From: Rhizophagus clarus
Taxonomy: Eukaryota; Glomeromycota; Glomeromycetes; Glomerales; Glomeraceae
Assembly: GCA_015698045.1 (NCBI GenBank)
Contig: BLAL01000172.1
Coordinates: forward strand, 124,001-188,000
Direction of reading: 5' to 3'
DNA length: 64,000 bases
The notes beneath the pieces are model-generated. The model saw nothing but the letters and a program-made list of their open reading frames with translations, was not told where the DNA came from and made no database searches. Below, piece by piece: positions 44,930-56,697 of the stretch (the stretch's first letter is position 1; every line of letters begins with the position of its first letter). The translations under genes were made by a program, and so were the position numbers.

Positions 44930-47592
44930 TTTTAAATATAAAAAATAATACAAAACGATTTCAAATAAAAAAAGATTTTTTAATCGTTTTTAATAAAAAA
45001 AAAACAATTTCTTGATCGTTTTTAAATGACAAAAATAAAACGACTTTTGATTGTTTTTAATAACATAAAAAAATGATTTCTTAATCGTTTTTAATAACAA
45101 AAAAAAAACGATTTCTTAATCATTTTTAATAACAAAAAAAACGATTTCTTAATCATTTTTAATAACAAAAAAAAACGATTTCTTAATCATTTTTAGTAAC
45201 AAAAAAAAAATGATATCTTAATCATTTTTAATAAAAAAAAAATGATTTCTTAATCGTTTTTAATAACAAAATAAAAAACTATTTCTTAATCGTTTTTAAT
45301 AACAAAATAAAAAACTATTTCTTAATCGTTTTTAAAATACAATTTTTAAATAACAAAATAAAAAACGATTTCTTAATCATTTTAATAACAAAAAAAAAGT
45401 GATTTCTTAATCGTTTTTAATAACAAAATAAAAAATGATTTCTCAAACATTTTCAATAACAAAAAAAAAATGATTCTTAATCGTTTTTAATAACCAAAAT
45501 AAAAAACGATTTCTTAATCATTTTTAATAACAAAATGAAAAACTATTTCTTAATCGTTTTTAAAATAACATTTTTAAATAACAAAATAAAAAACGATTTC
45601 TTAATCATTTTTAATAACCAAATAAAAAACGATTTCTTAATCGTTTTTAATAACAAAAAGAAAACGATTTCTTAATCGTTTTTAATAACAAAATAAATAA
45701 CTATTTCTTAATCGTTTTTAATAACAAAAAAAAAACGATTTCTTAATCGTTTTTAATAACAAAATAAAAAACGATTTTTTAATCATTTTTAATAACAAAA
45801 TAAAAAACGATTTCTTAATCGTTTTTAATAACAAAAAGAAAACGATTTCTTAATCGTTTTTAATAACAAAATAAATAACTATTTCTTAATCGTTTTTAAT
45901 AACAAAAAAAAAACGATTTCTTAATCATTTTTAATAACAAAATAAAAAACGATTTTTTAATCATTTTTAATAACAAAATAAAAAACGATTTCTTAATCGT
46001 TTTTAATAACAAAATAAAAAACGATTTCTTAATCGTTTTTAATAACAAAAAAAAGGTGATTTCTTAATCGTTTTTAATAACAAAATAAAAAATGATTTCT
46101 CAAACATTTTTAATAACAAAATGAAAAACTATTTCTTAATCGTTTTTAAAATAACATTTTTAAATAACAAAATAATAAACTATTTCTTAATCGTTTTTAA
46201 TAACAAAATAAAAAATGATTTCTTAATCGTTTTTAATAACAAAAAAAAAGTGATTTCTTAATCGTTTTTAATAACAAAATTCTTAATCGTTTTTAATAAC
46301 AAAATAAAAAATGATTTCTCAAACATTTTTAATAACAAAAAAAAATGATTCTTAATCGTTTTTAATAACAAAATTCTTAATCGTTTTTAATAACAAAATA
46401 AAAAACGATTTCTTAATCGTTTTTAATAACAAAATAAAAAACTATTTCTTAATCGTTTTTAAAATAACATTTTTAAATAACAAAATAAAAAACGATTTCT
46501 TAATCGTTTTTAATAACAAAATGAAAAACTATTTCTTAATCGTTTTTAAAATAACATTTTTAAATAACAAAATAATAAACTATTTCTTAATCGTTTTTAA
46601 TAACAAAATAAAAAATGATTTCTTAATCGTTTTTAATAACAAAAAAAAAGTGATTTCTTAATCGTTTTTAATAACAAAATTCTTAATCGTTTTTAATAAC
46701 AAAATAAAAAATGATTTCTCAAACATTTTTAATAACAAAAAAAAAATGATTCTTAATCGTTTTTAATAACAAAATTCTTAATCGTTTTTAATAACAAAAT
46801 AAAAAACGATTTCTTAATCGTTTTTAATAACAAAATAAAAAACTATTTCTTAATCGTTTTTAAAATAACATTTTTAAATAACAAAATAAAAAACGATTTC
46901 TTAATCGTTTTTAATAACAAAATAAAAAATGATTTTTTAATCGTTTTTAAAATAACATTTTTAAATAACAAAATAAAAAACAATTTCTTAATCGTTTTTA
47001 ATAACAAAATAAAAAATGATTTTTTAATCGTTTTTAAAATAACATTTTTAAATAACAAAATAAAAAACAATTTCTTTATCATTTTTAAAATAACATTTTT
47101 AAATAACAAAATAAAAAATGATTTCTTAATCATTTTTAATAACAAAATAAAAAACGATTTCTTAATCGTTTTTAATAACAAAATAAAAAATGATTTCTTA
47201 ATCATTTTTAAAATAACATTTTTAAATAACAAAATAAAAAAACAATTTCTTAATCATTTTTAAAATAACATTTTTAAATAACAAAATAAAAAATGATTTC
47301 TTAATCATTTTTAATAACAAAATAAAAAACGATTTCTTAATCGTTTTTAATAACAAAATATAAAATGATTTCTTAATCATTTTTAATAACAAATAAAAAA
47401 CGATTTCTTAATCGTTTTTAAATAACAAAATAAAAAACGATTTTTTAATCATTTTTAATAACAAAAAAATGAATTCCTAATCATTTTTAAATAACAATAA
47501 TGATTTCTTGATTTTAAATACAAAAAAAAAATGATTTCTTAATCATTTTTAAATAACAAAACAAAACGATTTCTTAATCATTTTAAATAACT
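44930..47592 (+). repeat. 2.66-kb satellite of hairpin units
   Basis: Tandem units of roughly 37-40 bases with consensus ACGATTTCTTAATCGT, then TTTTAATAACAAAATAAAAA. The ACGATT/AATCGT arms are inverted, so each unit can form a short hairpin; A-run length and C/T changes in the arms are the main variation. At least one longer period, about 400 bases, is visible (the GAAAAACTATTTC unit at 46122 and again at 46522 with the same following series), which implies segmental amplification. The open frame at 46843-47232 is a by-product. Confidence 0.9.
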
Positions 47593-49813
47593 AAGGTATT
47601 AAATTTGGGTACAAGTTAGTGAGCTTTAAATACTAAATAGGGCTCCGATAAGTTTCAGCCACTTCCTTTTACAACTTGTAACATTCTTTATCCAATAGTA
47701 TTTATATGAAGCGGGTCTTTGACCTGAAAGAAAATATTGTACGGTACTTCGGGGTGATTTTTATGACAACCTAGGAATTCATTGCTGATCGGCCATAGTT
47801 CTAAGACTGCCCTAAGTGTTCATTTTTATTTAAATGACTAGCATCCACTGGCTCTTTTTGGTGGAATTTAATATTTAGTATTAGATTTTTATATTTATTT
47901 TTAAACTAGATTTCTTTATCTACGTATTAATAATGTTTTGTTAGTTTATAAATAAATAAATAGTTGAATAGGTTAGAATGGGTTGAATAAAATTCGCAGT
48001 AACACTTCGGATTTTAATATTTTTACAATGAAATTCGATAAATTATTAGATAAATAAAAACGATTTTTACAACATTTTTTTTATTATAAGGTAAAAAATG
48101 TTGCTATTTTCATTTAATTCATAAATAAAAAACATCTCGCACCGTTTTTATTAATAGGCATTAAAAATGCTGCGAAAATATTTTTCCCGCTGAATCCATA
48201 AATAAAAACGTTTTGCAACGTTTTTCATCAGTATAGTTAAAAAATGTTGCGAAAAGCGTTTTCTATGTGTAATAAAAATAGTTTGCAACTTTTTTTTTGC
48301 GAACCTGCTGTAAACCATGATAATAATTAGCAATGAAAATTTGCCAAGGACTCAGACCAAGGTTTAGCATCACAATTGATTAACTGTTAATATAGTATTT
48401 AAACTAAACTCACTAACTGTACTAAAAGAACCCTAGTTAATATTTGTAACTTATTGGTGTACTTAATGTGTAAATAATTAAATATAACGGTATATCAATA
48501 ATAGAATTCTTTCTTTCTCATTTCGTTTTGCAAGATTTTTGACAAGGGAAATATTTTTAGCGTACAAACTTAATAATTTTGTATTCATATAAAATTTTAA
48601 TCAAAAATTGGAAACAAAAATTAGCGTATTTACTAATCAATTAAATTTCATAACATAGTATTTGCAATATTATCATTTTACTTTTATTATTGTTATTGTT
48701 TTCAATAAATCTATAACATGGTTCCAATCGATCTACTTGATGGAAAATCGATTCCATACTTGTATGAAAAAAAAAAGAATCCAAATAAATAATTTTTTTT
48801 TTATTGATCATGGTCGAAACTGCAAATTATTCGGTTTAAAAGAAATTCAAGCTGAATTTCATAATCCTAACACGAAAGTTTCTTTTTTAGGATAATATTA
48901 CATTACATTAGTTGTTAAATTAAAAAAATAGAATCTTTAATTACGGCTATCACAATTATAATGATCGACATAGCCTACACAATTATTAAATATAAAGTTT
49001 CAAAGCCATAAAAGCCTCCAAAGCCCCACTGTATTGCCTTCATTTTAATCTTGGTTATACATATCATCACTCGTACAACTGTTCAGCAAACATTAACGCC
49101 ATAAAATACTTGATTATCATCAAAAAGTTGTTGATAATAAATTTGTTCTTTCAACTAAAGTTTGAGTTTTCCAATGAACTTCGCCTTATTTTTTATGATG
49201 TTGTAGATGTTGTTGGCCTTTTTTTTTTTAGAAGGTAGTAAACATGTTAATATACACAAGCTTATACAAATGCATACAATAAATGGTCAATAAATACCTT
49301 TTGTTAATGAAATTGATTATTTATAATAATAATGTAGCGATTTCGCAATTATGGACGGATATTTATTGACTGAAAAGTATTTTCTTGTTTTTTTTTTAAT
49401 TACCTTTTTTATTGAACGCCAACTTGCTATACAGACTTAAGTCCGCAACGCTCGTCGACATACATTGGCTGATAAATAAATAGTTCACGGAAATATCCAC
49501 AAAATGATCCGCAAATCACATGAATTGAATATAATTTGCAAATATCCGCATATCCGTGTAATTCGTTTTATGAGTGCGTAATTACTAGTCTATTGTTATA
49601 CAGAAATTAATGAATAAATTAATTATCAAATTATCCAAATTATTTAAATATGATTATGTCAATACATAAAAGTGATCCGTCCGTCTACCCGAATGTTTAC
49701 TGCTATCCGTACGGATTACCATTCACGGATCGCCTCTCTAATTTATAACGAACAAATATAGTAGAATCCTAAAATTGAATTCTTTTTAAATACTAATATA
49801 TGTAACTAAAGAG
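47593..49813. other. Gene-free stretch with a small foldback repeat
   Basis: At about 48045-48310 there are three imperfect units combining AAAAACG(T)TTTGCAACGTTTTT with AAAAAATGTTGCGAAAA, each nearly self-complementary. The rest is AT-rich and stop-rich; short frames at 48662-48895 lack any recognisable feature. Confidence 0.45.
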
Positions 49814-51368
49814 ATGATAAAAATTACTGCATTAGTTATAAAATTAATCATAATTGTTAAAGTAACAATCATAACGTTTACAATCGCTGGACCAGCGGAT
49901 GTACGTTGTTGTTTCGGTTCAACGATAGCAAATAATAAGCTTTATATTGGAGGAGGAGCTACTGGCCCTGTTTCCACCGATGAAGACACTTTTTCGGATG
50001 ACTTTTTTTCTCTGGATTTAACCGTTCGATTTTCTACGTTATCACCTCCTAATATGCCTTACAAAGAGTGCGCAAATATCCTCATAAAGTCCAATGCACA
50101 CACGCTTGTATATGCAATAAATAAAAGAGGTGAAGGGATTTATTTTTTTGGCGGCTTTAGAAATGAACCAAGAGGCAATGCTATATACGTATACTCCTTA
50201 GAGTTGAATGAGTGGAGTCCAATAACGCCAGATGGTGATCAAATGCCAGTTGAATCAACAACAAAAATTGTTGGAGTTACGGATAATGATTTAAAAACTA
50301 TTTATATATTCGATAATGGCACCATGTACATTTATAACGCATTCGAAAACTTTTTGCAGATTTCCGCCAATTTTGCGCCTTATAAAATTTATTATTATGC
50401 TACTGTTATGTTAAATGCTGATGAAATTGCGTACATTGGTGGTAGTACAAGTATTAATGAAACTGATAGAAGTAGTAACATTCCTATGAATCAGGTAAAA
50501 TACTCGATATAATGTTATCAAAATATTTTCGTGTAGTATTTACTGTATAAACATTTGATTATTTTTCTTAGATTCTTTTATATAATACAAAAGTATCATC
50601 ATGGTATACAAAGGCAAGTTAATAATTTATGAGTATTTTAACAATCCATAATTTGTTAATATTTTAGCTTTCATTTTAGAATGCCAGTGGCGTACCCCCA
50701 CAACCACGACAGGGACATTCAGCATCCATGGGTAATCTTTTTTATTTGTCTTTTTTTGTTATACTTAATATGCTAACTGTAATTGTTTATATAAAAGCAA
50801 TAGATGGGCGAATTTTTATATATGGTGGCTTTAGTGGCAATGAAAATGCGGATGAATCCATTGCAATTTCTCCCATGTTTGCAGTTCTTGAGTATATTAA
50901 TGGCGAATTTATGTGGTCCTCTCCTCAGCTCTATGGTCAATTGTATCAATTTAGGATTTATCATAACTCACATATATTCGGAAATTATTTGATTGTTGCA
51001 TTTGGTATGAATGTGTCTATATCTTGCATATTATTTATATATATCACATATTAAATTATACTACTATTTTGTTTTTACAATAATCAGGACGAAATTTGAC
51101 GAAACATAGGTTGAATACAATTGACCTTATAAATATAAGTGATAGAAACAATTATAAAGTTGACACAGACTATACACCACCAGGTTATGTACCACCGACA
51201 CCATCATCATCTGCTTCTAGTGGTAAAGGCGTCATAATACCGTTAATATTACTTGGTTCCGTTGGTTTTTTGGTCATTGTTATTGGATGTACTTTTTTTA
51301 TAAGACGCCGTCAACATGGAAATGTTGTCCCTAATACATTTTCATTACAGAAACCCATGACTTGTTAA
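49814..51368 (+). CDS. Kelch-repeat single-pass membrane protein
   Basis: Five exons, 49814-50494, 50572-50613, 50680-50731, 50798-51004 and 51088-51368, join to 420 residues. Intron 2 appears to use a GC donor (GGCAAGTT). A hydrophobic stretch at residues 4-25 is a signal peptide or anchor. Kelch-like blades follow: NNKLYIGGGAT, GEGIYFFGGFRNE, ADEIAYIGGS, PPQPRQGHSASM, GRIFIYGGFSGN. A Pro/Ser linker precedes a membrane helix at about 375-399 (VIIPLILLGSVGFLVIVIG) and a short tail starting RRRQ. Predicted topology: beta-propeller outside or in the lumen, about 20 residues in the cytosol. Kelch propellers bind proteins or glycans; this layout is common in Rhizophagus (recalled), and the ligand is unknown. 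All frames are intact. Confidence 0.85.
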
Positions 51369-52372
51369 TTAGCAGTTACATCATCGTTAACAATTTACTG
51401 CTATTCCTTATTTATCACGTGAAGATACGCTTTATGCCAATTTAGTATTACATACTGTATATCTTGAAATTATAACACATCTTCTTTAATAATCAGTTTT
51501 TTGATGTATTAGATAATAATAAACTACGAACCTATCAATTTCTTATTTACTATTTGATAATTTTTATTGAGTAGTCTTGTTAAAAGACATCGCTAAAAAT
51601 GAATTTTCTTGAATAAAAAGTGCTATAATGATATATTATAGTAAACTTTGTTATTAAAAAAAAAAATCATATCTTAATAAAGATGATAAGCCTCGTTGTC
51701 CCTATTGTTTCACGATATGTAAATTTCAATTCATAATTATTTGTTCTGATCCGCTGTAAATCTTATAAAAGGGCGTGAGTGGCTTATTGATGTACTTTGT
51801 TATCTGTCTTGTACAAGTAAAACAATATTACTTATTGCTAACAAAAATATATACCGACTAGAGTAAATATTAAATAATGCTTTTTTAAAAATATACTGTA
51901 TATATAATAACAAGATAAACAAAAAATTTTTCTACAAGATTCATTCATACATACTGTATCAATAGATCACTAACACTTAATAATAGAAATAGAATTTTTA
52001 TTTTTATTGGTGTGTCATAATACAAATGATTCTAATCCTTTTTTTTTTTTTTTTTTTTTTAAGCAAAGGTTTTGTTTATAAACCATTAAACTATCTTTTT
52101 AAAAACTAATCAGCGGATTCTACTTTTTACGCTCTCAAAAATTTTGCAAAATTAATTTATAATTTTTTAACTAAATTTCCCAACTAAAAATAGTATACTA
52201 TCTATATAAAATATAAATGGGAACCACTTTTCTGGGAACCATCTGACAGGAATGCCACCTAAATTAGCCGTTCATTCTCCTCATTCAAAATGAGCAAGAA
52301 AGAACAAATTAAAGTTAGCAAACTAAGAATCGGTAAATTACTTGATAAAAATTGGAGGTGCAAGTAGGAAGA
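51369..52372. other. Intergenic region after the Kelch gene
   Basis: AT-rich with a T20-type run at 52040-52060. No gene on either strand. Likely holds the Kelch 3' UTR. Confidence 0.4.
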
Positions 52373-53103
52373 ATCCAAAAATTACATCATATAATCAAAA
52401 GTTGTTTTAATAATACAAATTACTTTGCGCAAATCTTTCAAAATTTGAAACGTGGATTTGAAGTGATGGACATCGGGTAATGATTAAGCTAAATAGTTAT
52501 GTTCTTTTTTTTTAATAGTGATTTGACATGAGTTTTACTGAAGATCAGATTCTGGTACGTAGATATTTGACATGAGCTCGGATTATCCAAAATCAAAATT
52601 CACGGGAATAGAATTAAGTGAAGGAGAAGTCAATTTTCATAATATGGGACCTATTTCTCAAAGAATTATTTATTCAAGTATGTAAATATAAAATTGGATG
52701 TAAAAATTCTAATATAGGATATTTATATTTTAGTGGGAAGTTATTACGAAGTAAATTTATGTCATATGTAATCGTTACATGAATTTCTTGTGAAATGTAA
52801 ATTAAGATAAATTCAACAAGAGGAAGTAATGATACCATTTAGTCCTTTAAATGGTAAAATTGGTAAGTATTTATTTATTTTCATCTTATTGAGTATCATG
52901 TCAGGTTACGTTAATGTTCTATATATTTATAGGGGAATTATATCATTGATATGGGCTAAATGCTTATTATGTTTTTTATGGGATAAAAGATGTTCTAGCA
53001 AAACGCATGAGACTTTCAAAGTCAGAAATGGAAAGGTTAATCGAAGGTTTTCTTGACGAAACTAGAACATATCAAATGTATTGTAAATATACAAAGATTT
53101 ATG
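52373..53103 (+). pseudogene. SAM-dependent methyltransferase remnant
   Basis: Scattered exons on one strand: IQKLHHIIKSCF and GFEVMDIG (start of motif I), then DMSSDYPKSKFTGIELSE (the region after motif I that reaches the second acidic residue), then MIPFSPLNGKIG and, after an intron, YGLNAYYVFYGIKDVLAKRM and LSKSEMERLIEGFLDETRTYQ. These are the landmarks of the class I methyltransferases that are common in Rhizophagus (recalled). The middle of the domain is missing, and a TGA at 52947-52949 interrupts the last part. The glycine-rich loop is split by an intron-like GTAATG. It appears non-functional. Confidence 0.5.
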
Positions 53104-54350
53104 GTAAGAAAATTGTCACGTAAAAATTAATATTTATTCGATAGGTATTATTGTCGATATCTTAATCTTTTAAATTATTTAATAATGTATATTTTTAAAA
53201 ATCAGTATGTAATTATTATTAATTATTGTTGATTTTATTATTTATATATTATTTGACGATGCCAATTCCACGTACTATAAATAGAATAATAGACAAAAAA
53301 AATAAGATTTATCATTTATACAGGCAACAAGTATTCAAAATCTCAAAAAACGTCAGTACTAAATGATAATTGTAGTGGAAATTTTCTTGCTACTTTTCCG
53401 TAAATACTTAAATTTGAAATTGGGTTGCAGTTAAGGTCTATGAGAGAATGAGTGTAACATAGGGATGATGATTTCTTTTAATTCACAATATAATACAATA
53501 CAACAAAATTTCACAAAATTAAAAAAAAAAAGATAAATTTTCATATGTTATCATACGGCCCTATAGCCTATAGGATCATGCTGATGTCGTTTAACCTATA
53601 TTTTTAATAAATTGTTAATAATAATATTATTGTACAATATTGAACGGGTAATAGTTAATTTGCGTACAATATTGAACGGTGATAATTTATTTGCATATAA
53701 TATTAAAATGGTTTGAAATTTCAATATTATCGATATTAATCATATCATTAATTAGACTTTTTAATATATAGCATGATCTGCATTAGCCGTACGATAATAT
53801 AAATATTGCATGGTAATATTAACGTCACTTCGTGACGTTAACCAATATAAATACAATACCGTGCAATATCCATAAAATATATCACAAATTTTCTAATTTT
53901 AGAAATTATGAATATTAAAAATATATGAATCATGGCTCACAAAATTTCACGTATTTTATTAAATTACATAATAAAATTGTACAAAATTAGTAAAATCTGC
54001 TTTTCACAACAAAAAACAAATTAACTCTTTATTGCAAACAAATTTATATTATATCACAACAAAAAATCATCATCTCTGGTGTAACACGTACGATTGGCAA
54101 ATACTTTCACAGACGTATTATCTTGTTCAAGAATTCATTTTTCAGCAAAATATAAGAATTAGCCAAAGGTGATTCTTTAACATAAAGATGGAACTATTGT
54201 GCAAATATTTAAAAGGTAGCAAAAGGTGTGATTATTTTCACTTTATTTCAACCTTAATTGTACCGTCAACTTTCCTATGCTTAGTATTGCCAACATTAAG
54301 TTATCGTCAATGTCAACTGAGAAAATTTGTTAGATGTCTCATTGTCTTAC
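53104..54350. other. Gene-free stretch with a foldback palindrome
   Basis: A compact imperfect inverted repeat lies at 53803-53869: ATATTGCA(T/C)GGTA ends around a TTAACGTCAC/GTGACGTTAA centre with a 3-base loop. The remainder is AT-rich. A weak ORF at 54188-54385 has a Cys-rich start but no recognisable domain and runs into the next element. Confidence 0.4.
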
Positions 54351-55860
54351 CAGGACCCAGAAATATATATATAGGGGTCAGGTGATGAAAGAAAATTTTA
54401 CTATGAGCTGTACGCAAGGGTTTTTTATATGAACGGTACGCAAATTTGACACCTGATATTGAAAATACCGCAAAAATACGCAAATAAAATTTCAGACCTT
54501 AAAATTTTCAATTATTAATTAATTCAGCAAAGTGCAGTATATCATATGATATAGTTTCTATAATCTGCAGTTTGATATCGGTCTTTTTTTTATTAAAAAA
54601 AAAAAAAAATTATATTTGTTTCTCTTTATATTATGTTAACGAAATATAATGAAATGTATTATATTTTAACAATATTTGTATACGAATTTAGATAGCTTTA
54701 TAATTAGAAAAAAATTTATTATTTTTTTTTTTTTTTTTGATATTTATATTTGAAAGTTCATTCCTACAATATGTTTAAATTCCAATTTGAAGTTCCAGTT
54801 CAAAATCTACAAAAAGAGATGTTAAAGGATATTAGTGAGTGTTCTTATATAAACCCACTCCTTCTTCCTTTAGAAATACTCACCTATCTTGAATTATTCC
54901 AAGTTCTAGTCTAAATTCCGCAAAAAAGAGAAGTTAGCAAACGCTTTATTCAAACTCGCACCCCCCCGCTTTTAGAATACTTAACTGTCTCGAATTCCAA
55001 ATTTTACTTCAAAATCTACAAAAGAGAAGTTAAAGAATGTTAGTAAATACTCTTTAATACATAAAAAATCAAACCCGCTTATCTCCTTATAGAAATACTT
55101 ACCCGTCTCGAATTCCAAGTTCTGATCGAATTCTGAAATCTATAAAAAAAAAATTATAAAACATTAGTAAGCATTTTTTGATAAAATTCCTAAAAATTTG
55201 AAATTTACCAATGTAATAAGCTATAAAAAATAGAATAATCTTGATTATGTATGTTAGTAAAATTTTATTAACATTGAATTCTGCTTCTTACACTTAACTC
55301 ACCATATTTGCAAGAGTCCATTAGTTCCAATTTATACTTCAGTAGTACCTAGTACTTTTTTTTTTATAAATAGTTTTTTTTTTTATTTTTTTAAATCAGT
55401 GGAAAAGAAAAAGGTTCGGTTTATAAAAAATCTTTTTTTAAAAAAAAATTCAGTTACTAATAATATAAATATTAAAAAAAATTCAGTTTATAAAACCGAT
55501 AAAAAATATTAAATATTAAAAAAAAAATTTCGGTTATAAAAACCGATAAAAAAATCTTTTAAAAAAAAAAAATTTAAAACTATAAAGTTGTAAATTTTAT
55601 GATTGATAAATCGTATTTTAGCATATCGAATAATTTTCTACAACAGTATATATGATCAGCCAAATAAAAATATAGGTCAAAATATGCAAATTAAATCTTT
55701 TACATATAAAAATTTTTGATAAAAATACGCAATCTAATGATCTTACTATGGACAAAAATCTCCTAAATTATATGCAAATCAAAACCTTACCCCGTCCAAC
55801 TCCACTATGATGATGACGCATTGATAGACCCTACCCCTATATGTATATTTCTGGGTCCTG
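54351..55860. mobile_element. 1.5-kb MITE-like element with CAGGACCCAG ends
   Basis: Inverted ends CAGGACCCAGAAATATA and a following ATATAGGGGT on each side (left 54351-54382, right 55829-55860), with one or two mismatches. Flanks TGTCTTAC and TGTCTCAC could be an imperfect 8-base duplication if the end is set two bases inward, so the exact boundary is unsure. No transposase. Confidence 0.65.
54785..55150 (+). repeat. Three diverged tandem units of ~115-120 bp
   Basis: Units run from AAAAGAGA(A/T)GTTA through an AAACCC(A/G)CT block, TAGAAATACT(T/C)ACC, TCGAATTCCAA and AAATCTA. They lie inside the 54351-55860 element. Short open frames here are artefacts. Confidence 0.6.
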
Positions 55861-55891
55861 TCTCACCTAGGAGGAAACAATTTAAGGAAAC

Positions 55892-56689
55892 CAGTGTTCA
55901 GTAATGACCTGGTCATTTGACCATTTTTCAGATTAGGAGTCATTTGGCCAAATGACACCCTATCATTTGGCATTTGTCATTTTGTCATTTCGCAAATGAC
56001 CAAATGCCAAATGATTGGGTGTCATTTGACTGTCATTTGCATCATTTGTCATTTGGTCATTTGTCACTAAAATACAGTAAGACTATTGGACAATTTAATT
56101 ACATTATCACGTGATGTAAAATCACAAATCATAGTCGCCTAACCAATGACAGCAAAAATTATTAATATTGTATGCATAAATAAAATATCACGTGCGAAAA
56201 ATAGGTTCTATATGCAGTATATGAGTTACAATTATTGCAAATTTATTAGCTTTTATTGCTTTTGTTGATAAAATAAACCCATTGATGAAATGATGATCGG
56301 TGAATAATAATCTTGTTGGTAAATGAGATTATTGATAGTGGAACAATTTTCATTAAATAAATGTAATATTATTTATAAAAAAAAATGGAGTTTATGATTA
56401 AATAGGCATAAAAAAAAATTATTTCTACCAATAAAAATAATAATAAATCATGTGATTCAACACTCTTTCACTACTATTAAAACTTTTTTTATTACATATG
56501 CTAAATAAATTTTGTTTCAATATTTTGTTTCTTTATTTTAAAATAAACAAAATAATTAATAATAATTCTTGGAAATATTTAATATTTTTCAAATGACTTA
56601 AATGACTGATCATTTGAGTTCCAAATGACAAATGACAAATGACTTGTCATTTGAGTCATTTGTCATTTCAAATCATTTACCGAACACTG
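55892..56689. mobile_element. 798-bp hAT MITE
   Basis: Inverted ends CAGTGTTC(A/G)GTAA, flanked by a perfect 8-base duplication AAGGAAAC (55884-55891, 56690-56697). Both ends hold many CATTTGTCATTTG/CAAATGACAAATG words over 100-150 bases, the usual subterminal repeat style of hAT elements. No coding capacity. Confidence 0.9.
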
Positions 56690-56697
56690 AAGGAAAC

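Noticed and set aside
46843..47232. 129-residue open frame in the satellite (FFILLLKTIKKS repeats).
   Set aside because: It is a direct by-product of the tandem repeat, with no start context or conserved features.
44930..47592. Regular repeats and spacers suggesting a CRISPR array.
   Set aside because: There are no unique spacers, only one repeating unit with A-run variation, and the genome is eukaryotic.
9651..52949. Repeated TGA or TAG where tryptophan is expected (hAT 9651, 10108, 10561; LINE RNase H near 24235; tnp2 34523; methyltransferase 52947), hinting at a changed genetic code or RIP.
   Set aside because: All these genes are transposons or remnants, while intact genes use TGG for Trp. 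A single change from TGG to a stop can only be G to A, so the bias carries no information, and most cases are not in a CpA context.
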